NCBI RefSeq assembly: GCF_000527175.1
Contig: NZ_AZUR01000001.1
Coordinates: 3,311,001 to 3,375,000, forward strand
From: Pseudogulbenkiania sp. MAI-1
Lineage (GTDB): Bacteria > Pseudomonadota > Gammaproteobacteria > Burkholderiales > Chromobacteriaceae
Direction: 5' to 3'
DNA length: 64,000 nucleotides
Part shown: one piece after another, positions 14,701 through 22,941 of the stretch
Layout of the letters: each line of letters opens with the position of its first letter
How positions within the stretch are numbered: position 1 is the stretch's first letter
Notes under the pieces: generated by a model
The model's input: only the letters and a program-made list of their open reading frames with translations
The model's database searches: none
Told to the model about the DNA's origin: nothing
Program-made: the position numbers and the translations under genes

Positions 14701-17700
14701 TCAGCGGCTGCCCAGTTCGATGGCGAGCGCCACGCCGTCGCCGTCGGCCTTGACCCGCTTGACTTCGCCGACGGTCAGCCGCTCGGCCAGGGCCGGGTCG
14801 GTCTTGAGCATGGCCTGGCGCGCCGCCGCAACACGGGCCTGCGCCAGCGCTTTCAATTCGGCCTCGGCCACCGGCTCGGCGGCGATCAGCTCGTCGCGCA
14901 GCGTCTTGTAGCGCGCCACGTTGTCCGGCAGGGAGAGCACGCGCTGGACCAGCTTCAGCCGGCCGATGCGCTGGCCGTACACGCTCTTCACGGCGGATTG
15001 CACCGCCGGGTCGGCCAGGTCGGGCAGGGGCAGCGGTTCGCCGGTTTCGAGCTTGTGGCCGGCGGCCTGCAGGATGGCGCGGTCGATGCGGGCGCGCGCC
15101 AGTTCGCGTGTTTCCACCGCCGGGTCGTAGGTGCCGGCGAGCTGCAGCGTCATGCGCGGGCGCTTGGCCAGCACGGCGGCGAGCTTGTCGAGCTTTTCGC
15201 GCTCGGGCGGCGCCACGTTGGCCTCGCCGGCGACGAAACGCACTTCGTCGAAGCCCTCGCCGCCCATCAACGCGCCCAGCGCCCTAAACGGCGCGGTGAC
15301 GATCTTGGTGACGACGTTGACGAAGGCCTTCCACACCACGCGGCCATAGCTGAACTGCGGGTCGTCGAGGCTGCCGCTGATCGGCAGGTCGAGGTCGATG
15401 CGGCCGTCGCTGTCTTCCAGCAGCGCCACAGCGAGGCGCAGCGGCAGCTTCGTCACGCCGGGCTGGTCGACTTCCTCGCCGAGCTGGATCGAGTCGATCA
15501 CCACGCGGTTGTCGGCCTTGAGCTGGCGCTTGTCGAGCAGGTAGCGCAGGTCCACCGAGAGACGCCCGTCGTTGACCTTCCAGCCGGCGAAGTTCATCGA
15601 GTACGGGTTGAGGCTGGTGAGCGGGATGTTGCGGAAGGCCAGCGTGATGTCGGTGTCGTCGGTGACGGCCTGCGGCGCCAGCGCGCCGCGCACGCGCACG
15701 TCGCCGTACTGGTCGACGTCGCCGTCCAGCGTCACCGTGCCGCGCCGTCCCGGCTGACTCGACAGCCCCTGCACCGAACCGCGCAGGTGGTGGATACGGG
15801 TGGCGAAGCTGGGCTTCATGCCGAGGTCGGCGAACTCGATGTCGCCGCCCTGCACGTGCACGGTGCGCACTTCGACCAGCGGTGCGCTGCCGGCAGCCGG
15901 TTTGGCCTTCGTCCCGACCTTGGCCGGGACAGCGGCAGGCGTGGGGGCAGAAGCCGGCACCGCCGCAGTAGGCTTGCCCGCCAGCAGGTTGCTGACGTTG
16001 AGCTGGCGCTGCGGGTTGAGGATCAGCCGCGCCACCGGGTCGCTGAGCCGCACCTCGCGCAACTGCACCTTGAGCGGCGAGCCGCCGCTGGCGGTGATAC
16101 CGTTGAGCGCGAGCTGGCGCCAGGCCAGCAGCGGCTGACGGTTGTTGGGCTCGAGCAGCGAGAAGCGGTTCAGCGCGCCCTGCCCGCCGACCTTCCAACC
16201 CTTGCTGCCAACGTCGACGTCGAGGTTGGCCGACAGGCTGCCGCCGGCCAGCTTCAGCACGGTGCCGGTCAGGGCGTACGGGGCGAACGGTGCCAGCGGC
16301 ACGGCGTCGGCGGTGATCTTGCCACTCAGCGTGGCGCTGTCCGGCTGCACCGTCAGCTTGGCACCGAGTCGCCCGGAAGCGAGCCGGCCACTCAGGTCCA
16401 GCGCCAGCGCGCCCGAGTCCTGTGGCGTGACGCTGGCGGAGAGGTCGCTCAAGGCGGTGCGCAGCGGGGTCGGCAGGGTCTGGTCGAGCCAGTTGAGCTG
16501 ACCCTTGTCTAGCGTCACCGTCGGGTAGTGCAGCTGCCAGCCCGGGGCGTCGCTCGACTTGTCCGTCGGCTTCGCGGCCGGGGCCTTGGCGAGCGGGGTG
16601 AACAGTTGCTGCAGATTGATGGCGCCCTGCCGGTTGCGCTCGACGTCGGCGACCAAGCCGCCCAGCGTCAGCGCGCCGAGGCGGACGTCATGCTTGGCCA
16701 GTTGCACCTCGCTGTCGGCCAGTGCGACCGAGGTCAGTTTGATGGCGGGCGCACTGCCGGCCGCGCCGACGCCGATGTCGGCGAGCTGCGCGGTCAGTTT
16801 GTTCAACACCACGCCGTCCTTGGGGCCGACGGCGAGCTGCGTGCTAAATAGCGGCATGGCGGCCTGCACGTCGAGCGGGCGGGTGAAACCGGCATCGCCG
16901 AAGCGGTAGCGCCAGTTCTCGGCGCGGATTTCGCCGACCTTGACCTGCCACGGCGAGGGTTGCGCCGGGGCCGCTTCGGGCTTGGCCGGCGGCAGCGCGG
17001 TGAGCCAGTCGAGCTGACCGGCTCGGTCGCGCTGGGCGGAGAGTTCGCCGTCGGCAAGGCGCAAGCGGGTGATATCGACGCTGGAGCTGGCCAGATCGAA
17101 GCGGCCGCCTTCGAGCGAAACCTGTTTCAAGGCCAGCACGCTGCCATTCTGCGGCGCGCTCAGGCGCAGATTGTTGAGCGTGGCGCTGAACGGCGCCACC
17201 GTGAGTTGCGGCGTCTTGCCGCTCAGGTCGAACTGGTAGCGTGCGCTGGCGGCCAGCTCGCCCTGCGGCGCGGCGGTGCGGAAGAACGGCTGGACGTAGG
17301 GCCAGACGCTGGCCAGGGTCAGCTTGTCGAGTTTGGCCTCGCCGGACGATTGCAGCGGCTGCAGCCGCACGTTGCCCTTCCAGGCCAGCTGGGTGCCGTC
17401 GCCCAGCGCGGCGGTGAGGGTGTAGCCCCCCTCCACCGGCAGCGTGCTCAGGTCCCTCAGCGTCAGGTTGACCGGCTTGAGGTCGAAAGAGCGGGTCTCG
17501 CCACCGAAGCGGTCGACCATGCGCACTTCCCCGCCGTCGAGCTGGATCAGGTCCAGCACCAGCTTGGGCAGTTCGCTTTTTTCTTCGGGAGCGGGCTTGG
17601 CCGGGCCGCTCACGGCCTTGACGAAGCGCGCCCAGTTCCATTCGCCCTGGGCGTTGCGCTCGACGGACCAGTGCGGCGCTTCCAGCCGCACCAGCGCGGC

Positions 17701-18024
17701 ACGCCAGCGGCCGAGGAACAGCGCGGAGGGTTCGGCATCGAGCACCAGCCGCTTGGCGGAGAACAGCGGCGCGCCGTTGCCTTCGGCCAGGCGCACGTCG
17801 CCCAGCTCCACCTTCATCGACCACGGCTCGATCTTCAGTGCACCGATGCTGAGCTGCTGGCCCTTGCCTGCCGCCCAGTCGGCGGCGGCGTTGCGCGCCA
17901 CGTCCGGCACCACCCAGGCCAGAGTCCCCCAGCTCACGGCCACCAGCGCCACCGCGCCGCCGCCCAGCCAGTAGGGCCAGCGGCGCCGCTTGACCACACC
18001 CTTGACTTGTTCACTTTCCACCAC
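14701..18024 (-). CDS. DUF748 / AsmA-like envelope protein
   Basis: A 1107-residue protein with one N-terminal membrane anchor (about residues 15-40, YWLGGGAVALVAVSWGTLAWVV). A very long, beta-rich periplasmic region follows, of the DUF748/AsmA type. Recurrent segments such as LVLDLIQLDGGEVRMVDR and VEVRTVHVQGGDIEFADLG mark repeating strands. A C-terminal part resembles the usual DUF748 end (RMTLQLAGTYDP, then LARARIDRAIL). AsmA-like proteins are thought to form grooves that carry phospholipids between membranes; for this member that is inference. It is a single-gene unit, and no terminator is obvious. The 284 bp upstream (18025-18308) hold nothing I recognise. Confidence 0.82.
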   Translation of the reverse strand: MVESEQVKGVVKRRRWPYWLGGGAVALVAVSWGTLAWVVPDVARNAAADWAAGKGQQLSIGALKIEPWSMKVELGDVRLAEGNGAPLFSAKRLVLDAEPSALFLGRWRAALVRLEAPHWSVERNAQGEWNWARFVKAVSGPAKPAPEEKSELPKLVLDLIQLDGGEVRMVDRFGGETRSFDLKPVNLTLRDLSTLPVEGGYTLTAALGDGTQLAWKGNVRLQPLQSSGEAKLDKLTLASVWPYVQPFFRTAAPQGELAASARYQFDLSGKTPQLTVAPFSATLNNLRLSAPQNGSVLALKQVSLEGGRFDLASSSVDITRLRLADGELSAQRDRAGQLDWLTALPPAKPEAAPAQPSPWQVKVGEIRAENWRYRFGDAGFTRPLDVQAAMPLFSTQLAVGPKDGVVLNKLTAQLADIGVGAAGSAPAIKLTSVALADSEVQLAKHDVRLGALTLGGLVADVERNRQGAINLQQLFTPLAKAPAAKPTDKSSDAPGWQLHYPTVTLDKGQLNWLDQTLPTPLRTALSDLSASVTPQDSGALALDLSGRLASGRLGAKLTVQPDSATLSGKITADAVPLAPFAPYALTGTVLKLAGGSLSANLDVDVGSKGWKVGGQGALNRFSLLEPNNRQPLLAWRQLALNGITASGGSPLKVQLREVRLSDPVARLILNPQRQLNVSNLLAGKPTAAVPASAPTPAAVPAKVGTKAKPAAGSAPLVEVRTVHVQGGDIEFADLGMKPSFATRIHHLRGSVQGLSSQPGRRGTVTLDGDVDQYGDVRVRGALAPQAVTDDTDITLAFRNIPLTSLNPYSMNFAGWKVNDGRLSVDLRYLLDKRQLKADNRVVIDSIQLGEEVDQPGVTKLPLRLAVALLEDSDGRIDLDLPISGSLDDPQFSYGRVVWKAFVNVVTKIVTAPFRALGALMGGEGFDEVRFVAGEANVAPPEREKLDKLAAVLAKRPRMTLQLAGTYDPAVETRELARARIDRAILQAAGHKLETGEPLPLPDLADPAVQSAVKSVYGQRIGRLKLVQRVLSLPDNVARYKTLRDELIAAEPVAEAELKALAQARVAAARQAMLKTDPALAERLTVGEVKRVKADGDGVALAIELGSR

Positions 18025-18308
18025 GGAATACGCCCCTTCTTGTTTTCGTTCTCATTATGACAGCCTGCTCGGCCGATTTCAGCGACGGCCCGTGCCCTGC
18101 CGGGCTACCCCAACCCGCGCAGCGCTGCTCCAGACGGGCGCGCTGGCAGCGGCACGCCCGAGCCGGGTGTCTTATCACCGATATGACGGGACTGGTTTGC
18201 GGCAAGATTGTTCCCTGCCGCCGGCACGGCTCTGCCATCGGCCTGCGCCGAGCCGGATGCGAGGGTCCAGGGAGCGCCCCGGCAGCAGGCGGGGGGAGTT
18301 GGACGCGA

Positions 18309-21300
18309 TCAGTCCTTGGCAGCGTCGCTGCCGCTGGTGATACGCGCAGGGTTGGTCGACGCGGCGGCCTGGCTGGGCGGACCACGGTGGATCAGCCATT
18401 GCCGGCAGGCCTCGGGCGGCAGTGGCGGCGAGTAGTAATAGCCCTGGATCTGGTCGCAACCGGCTTCGGCCAGGAAGCCCAGCTGTTCGCGGTTCTCCAC
18501 TCCCTCCGCGATGACGGCGATGCGCAGCGAGCGCGCCATGCTGATGATGGCGCGCGTGACCGAGGCGTTTTCCGGGTTGACGTTGACGTCGTCGATGAAG
18601 CTCTTGTCGATCTTGAGCTGGTCAAAGGGGTAGCGGCGCAGGTAGCTCAATGCCGAGTAGCCGGTGCCGAAGTCGTCGATCGACCACTTCATGTTGAGCG
18701 CCTTGAGTTCGGACATGACCTGCTGCGCGGTGTCGACGTTCTTCATCAGCAGGCTCTCGGTGACCTCGAGCTTGATGCCCTCGGGCGGCAGGCCGCGCCG
18801 TTCGATCTCGGCGGCGATATAGGGCACGATGCCGGCTTCCTGCAGGCTGAAGGCTGAGATGTTGATCGCCACCTCGCCGGGGTCCAGCCCCTCGGCGCGC
18901 CATTCCTCGACCTGGCGGAACACCGCGCGGATCACGTAGCGGTCGATCTCGCGGATCAGCCCGGTTTCCTCGGCGACGGGGATGAACTCGAACGGCGAAA
19001 TCAGCCGGTCCCCCAGCCGCCAGCGGATCAGCGCCTCGAAACCGCACAGCCGGCCGGTCTGCAGGTCAAGCTGCGGCTGGTAGTACATCAGCAGTTCCTG
19101 CTGCGCGATGGCCCGGCGCAGCGCGCCTTCCAGCTCGACGCGCCGCTGCACGCGGTCGTTCATGTGCAGCGCGAAGCAGCGCACCTGGCTCTTGCCGAGT
19201 TCCTTGGCCTGGTACATGGCGGTGTCGGCGTTGCTCAACAGCTCGCTGGCGTTGCCGCCGTCGTCCGGGTAGAAGCAGCAGCCGATGCTGGCGGTGAGGA
19301 ACAGCTCGGAGCCGCCCAGTTCGACCGGCTGGCCCAGCCGGTCGATGACCCCCTTGAGCACGTGGTCCAGTTGCTCGACGGTCTGCACCTCGGGCAGCAG
19401 AAGCACGAAGTCGTCCCCGCCCAGCCGCGACACGGTGGCCAAGGCCGGCACACTGCTCTCGATGCGCCGCGCCACCTCCACCAGCAGCGCATCGCCCACG
19501 GTGTGGCCCAGGCTGTCGTTGACGTACTTGAAGTTGTCCAGGTCGAGCAGCGCCACGGCGAAACGCTCGTCCTTGCTCTTGGCCGCGACGATGCCCTGGC
19601 CCAGGCGGTCTTGCAGCAGGTTGCGGTTGGGCAGGCCGGTCAGGGTGTCGAAGTTGGCCTGGCGCTCCAGTTCCTCCTGGTAGCGCTTGGCTTCGGTCAC
19701 GTCGTTGAGCACGCCGACGTAATGGCTCACCCCGCCCTGGCTGTCCAGCACCGGCGCCACCCGCAGCTCGTTCCAGAACATCGAGCCGTCCTTGCGGTAG
19801 TTGCGCAGCAGCGCCTTGCCTTCGTGCCGGTGCTGCAAGGCGCGGCGGATCGCCGCCAGCTCCGGCTGCGCGGTATCGCTCCCCTGCAGGAAACGGCAGT
19901 TGCGGCCGAGCACCGCCTCGCGCGAGTAGCCGGTGATGCGCTCGAAGGCCGGGTTGACGTAAATGATGGGGTTGTCCGGACGGCGGTTGTCGGTGATCAG
20001 CACCGCGTTGACGCTGGCCTCGATGGCGCGCTGGCGGATGCGCAGCTCCAGGTCGATCACCTGCTGTGCGGTGATGTCCTGTTCGACCAGGATGCTGCCC
20101 CGCACCTGTTCCTCCTCGTCGGTCAGCGGCACGACGGCATCGAGCAGGGTGCGCGCGGTGCCGTCGAACGACACGATCTGCCGCACCGGGTTGTCCGCCG
20201 CCTCGTCGTGGCGGATGGTGCGCAACAGTTCGCGGTCGTCGGCAGCAACCTCTTCGCCCTGCGCGCCGTACCAGCGTTGCGGCGGCTCGGGGCTCGGGCT
20301 CGCGCCCCAGATGCGCCCGCCTTCGGGGTTGTGCAGCAGGATGCAGCCGTTGTCGTCGGTCACCCACACCCCGACCGGCAGCGTGTCCAGCACCTTGTGC
20401 AGCAATGCCTCGCTCTTGCGCAATGCCGCCTGGGCGCGCTCGCGCTCGGCCATCTCGTTGCGCAGGGCGCGGGTGCGCTCGGCCACCAGCGATTCCAGCC
20501 CCTCGAACATCCGCGCGCGGGTCAGCGCCACCGCCAGTTGCTGGCCGATCACCGTGAGCGCATCCAGCGCCGACTCGTCCCACGGCATGCGATCGGCCCG
20601 CAGCACGTTCAGCACGCCGATCACCTCGTCGCCCAGCAGCAGCGGGCTGCAGGCGTGCCAGTGCCCGCCCCCGCCGGACAGCGCCGGGCACTGTGCGATG
20701 TTGAACGCCTGGCGCAGCTCCTGCTGGCGGCCGGCGTAGAGGCAGGGACAGCCCTCCTGGATGGCGTGGCGCAAGGCGCCCTCGTCCAGCCGGCCGTTCC
20801 AGCCGGCCAGCTGCATCGGCTCGTCGAGCTGGAACTTGTCCGCCAGCAGCAGCCATGCTCCGGCGCTCTCCGGAAAGGCCAGCGCCGCGGCCAGCGCCTG
20901 CCGGATCACCTCGCGCTCGCTTTGCGCCCCGGTCATGGCGGCCGAGAAGCGGAACAGCGAGTCCAGCAGCGAATGGGAGCGCGACAGTTCGTCGTGCTTG
21001 GCCTGCAAATCCTGGTTGAGGCGGATGCTTTGCTCGTAGGTGGAGATCAGCAGGTCGAGGATCTGCTGGCGCGCCGAGGTGATGAAGTGGCGCTCGCCCT
21101 CCAGCACCACCTCCATGCCGCTGCCCGCCCTCTCCGGCTGGCGGAAGGCCAGGTTGGCCAGGAAATAATGGATGCGCGACAGCAGGTATTTCTCGTCGTA
21201 GGGCTTCAGGATGAAATTGTCGGCGCCGCAGCTCAGGCCGCGCAGCACGTCGCGCGGGTCCGACAGCGTGGTGACCAGCACGATCGGGATCGTCGCGGTG

Positions 21301-21524
21301 GCCGGATTCGCCTTGAGCTGGCTGCACAGCTCGTAGCCGTCCATGCCCGGCATCATGATGTCGCTGATCATGATGGTGGGCGCCTGCCGGGAGACTTCAC
21401 GCAAGGCCTGGAAACCGTCGCGCGCCACCCGCACCCGGCAGCCGTGCCCTTCGAGCAGGGCCTGCAGCTGCAGCGCCTGGGTCGGACTGTCTTCGACGAT
21501 CAGAATGTCGGTTCCCTGCAGCAT
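18309..21524 (-). CDS. Response regulator with GAF, PAS, GGDEF and EAL domains (c-di-GMP output of the Wsp-like system)
   Basis: 1071 residues. The receiver domain (about 5-122) has acidic pocket E11/D12, phospho-acceptor D55 (ISDIMMPGMDG) and K107. GAF-like (about 190-340), two PAS (about 370-600, the second with NCRFLQGSDT), GGDEF (about 620-780, signature GGDDF) and EAL (about 795-1040, EALIRWR and DDFGTGYSAL) follow. EAL metal and catalytic residues look intact; the cyclase motif has D for E at position four, so activity is uncertain. The ATG at 21524 has AAGGAGG 6 bases upstream; an earlier ATG at 21545 was rejected. As last gene of the che-type operon it is the likely output that CheA phosphorylates. 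Confidence 0.92.
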   Translation of the reverse strand: MLQGTDILIVEDSPTQALQLQALLEGHGCRVRVARDGFQALREVSRQAPTIMISDIMMPGMDGYELCSQLKANPATATIPIVLVTTLSDPRDVLRGLSCGADNFILKPYDEKYLLSRIHYFLANLAFRQPERAGSGMEVVLEGERHFITSARQQILDLLISTYEQSIRLNQDLQAKHDELSRSHSLLDSLFRFSAAMTGAQSEREVIRQALAAALAFPESAGAWLLLADKFQLDEPMQLAGWNGRLDEGALRHAIQEGCPCLYAGRQQELRQAFNIAQCPALSGGGGHWHACSPLLLGDEVIGVLNVLRADRMPWDESALDALTVIGQQLAVALTRARMFEGLESLVAERTRALRNEMAERERAQAALRKSEALLHKVLDTLPVGVWVTDDNGCILLHNPEGGRIWGASPSPEPPQRWYGAQGEEVAADDRELLRTIRHDEAADNPVRQIVSFDGTARTLLDAVVPLTDEEEQVRGSILVEQDITAQQVIDLELRIRQRAIEASVNAVLITDNRRPDNPIIYVNPAFERITGYSREAVLGRNCRFLQGSDTAQPELAAIRRALQHRHEGKALLRNYRKDGSMFWNELRVAPVLDSQGGVSHYVGVLNDVTEAKRYQEELERQANFDTLTGLPNRNLLQDRLGQGIVAAKSKDERFAVALLDLDNFKYVNDSLGHTVGDALLVEVARRIESSVPALATVSRLGGDDFVLLLPEVQTVEQLDHVLKGVIDRLGQPVELGGSELFLTASIGCCFYPDDGGNASELLSNADTAMYQAKELGKSQVRCFALHMNDRVQRRVELEGALRRAIAQQELLMYYQPQLDLQTGRLCGFEALIRWRLGDRLISPFEFIPVAEETGLIREIDRYVIRAVFRQVEEWRAEGLDPGEVAINISAFSLQEAGIVPYIAAEIERRGLPPEGIKLEVTESLLMKNVDTAQQVMSELKALNMKWSIDDFGTGYSALSYLRRYPFDQLKIDKSFIDDVNVNPENASVTRAIISMARSLRIAVIAEGVENREQLGFLAEAGCDQIQGYYYSPPLPPEACRQWLIHRGPPSQAAASTNPARITSGSDAAKD

Positions 21525-21548
21525 GAGTGCCTCCTTTCCATCCACTTA

Positions 21549-21693
21549 GAGCCGCTCACAAAACCCAGTGCAACGGTCTTGGCTAGGCGTGCGGCCACAG
21601 AAAACAAGGCGTAGCCGAAGTTTCTGCGAAGCTACAGTACAAGCAGTACGGCCAAGCCGCACAACAACGCCAAGAGGGTTTTGTCAGTGGCTC
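21549..21693. repeat. Inverted-repeat element, copy 1 (between cheB and the output gene)
   Basis: A 145-bp element. Its ends GAGCCGCTCACAAAACCC and GGGTTTTGTCAGTGGCTC are inverse complements at 16 of 18 positions. The interior shares GGCTAGGCG, ACAGTACAAG, AGTACGGC and CAACAACGC with copy 2 at 22830-22941. It fills the gap between the cheB stop codon and the output gene's ribosome-binding site. It could form a large hairpin and lower or uncouple expression of the last gene. Confidence 0.75.
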
Positions 21694-22713
21694 TTAGCTG
21701 GTCTGTCGCATCAGGCCGTTTATGGTCAACGCCATGGCCTCGGGCGCCTGCACGCGGCACGCCGCCCCCAGCGCGATGGCGGCGGACGGCATGCCGTCGA
21801 CCACGGCGCTGTCGGGCTGCTGCACTAGGGTGAGCGCCCCCATCCCCTTGAGCTTCGCCAGCGCAGCCGCCCCGTCGCGCCCCATGCCGGACAGCAGGAT
21901 GGCGAGCACCTCGCCCTTGAGTTCGCCGGCCAGGCAGTCGAACAGGTGATTGATCGACGGGCACACCGTCTCGCGTGGCGCGCAGCGTGTCAGCACCACC
22001 CGCAGCTCGCCGTTCACCGCCAGATGGTGCGCCTCCGGCGCCAGGTACAGGTGACCGGGCTGCAGCGCTTGGCCTGCCTCGGCGATATGGACCGGCAGCG
22101 GCGAGAGCATGCCGAGCCAGTCGCGGAAGCTGTCGAGAAAGCCGGCGCTGATGTGCTGCACGATCAGGATCGGCCACGGACAGGCCGCGTCCAGCCCCCC
22201 GAGCAGCACCTTCAGCGCGGCCGGCCCACCGGCCGAGGCGCCGATGGCGACGAGCCGGATCGGCTTGTCCCAGCGCCCAGGGTCGGCGCTCGCCTTGGCC
22301 GGCTGCGGCGGAGGGGGCTGCACCTTGATCGACTGCACCCGCTGCAGCGTCTGGATCAGCAGCTCGGCGTGCTCGTAGAACTGCGGATGCAGCGGCCCGC
22401 GCGGTTTTTCCACCACCGCCAGCGCGCCGGCCTCCAGCGCGCGGATCGCCGTTTCGGCCTCCTTGGTATTGGCGCTGGCGGTGACGATCACCACCGGCAC
22501 CGAGTAGCGCTGCAGCAGCCGCTGGGTGGTCTCGAAGCCGTCGATGCCGGGCATGTGGACGTCCATGGTGACCAGGTCCGGCCGCAGCCGGGCGACCGAA
22601 CTCAGCGCCTGCAGGCCGTCCACGGCCTCGACCACCTCGTATCCCTCGCTTTCGAGGATGGTGCGCAGCAATTGGCGCACCACGCTGGAATCGTCGATGA
22701 CCATCACACGCAT
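21694..22713 (-). CDS. CheB-type protein-glutamate methylesterase (WspF-like)
   Basis: 339 residues. The N-terminal receiver domain has phospho-site D51 in LVTMDVHMPGIDG. The C-terminal methylesterase has the catalytic triad S160 (GASAGG), H187 (VQHIS) and D280 (GMGRDG). It removes methyl groups from receptor glutamates when phosphorylated by CheA, resetting the receptor; in Wsp systems loss of this gene locks the output on. A GGGAG ribosome-binding site lies just before the ATG. The 227-bp upstream gap contains inverted-repeat copy 2 and a GC-rich hairpin (CACGGCC/GGCCGTG) close to the start. Confidence 0.93.
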   Translation of the reverse strand: MRVMVIDDSSVVRQLLRTILESEGYEVVEAVDGLQALSSVARLRPDLVTMDVHMPGIDGFETTQRLLQRYSVPVVIVTASANTKEAETAIRALEAGALAVVEKPRGPLHPQFYEHAELLIQTLQRVQSIKVQPPPPQPAKASADPGRWDKPIRLVAIGASAGGPAALKVLLGGLDAACPWPILIVQHISAGFLDSFRDWLGMLSPLPVHIAEAGQALQPGHLYLAPEAHHLAVNGELRVVLTRCAPRETVCPSINHLFDCLAGELKGEVLAILLSGMGRDGAAALAKLKGMGALTLVQQPDSAVVDGMPSAAIALGAACRVQAPEAMALTINGLMRQTS

Positions 22714-22829
22714 GGGATTCTCCCGTTATCACGGCCGGGGCCAGGCCCGTGGCCGTGTCGTCACCGCTTGCCGGCTCGTGTCCGTATTCATGGAGCAAGC
22801 GGCATAGAATGAATCCGGCCCCATATCTA

Positions 22830-22941
22830 GAGTGGCTAACAAACCCCAGCGAAGCGGTCCCTGCTAGGCGCGCTGCCGCAGACAGTACAAGTAGTACGGC
22901 AAGGCAGCGCAACAACGCAGGGAGGGTTTTGTTAGCCGCTC
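22830..22941. repeat. Inverted-repeat element, copy 2 (between cheA and cheB)
   Basis: A 112-bp element. Its ends GAGTGGCTAACAAACCCC and GGGTTTTGTTAGCCGCTC are imperfect inverse complements, related in ends and interior to copy 1. Its right end touches the cheA stop codon at 22941-22943, so it may even supply that end of the gene. Confidence 0.72.
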
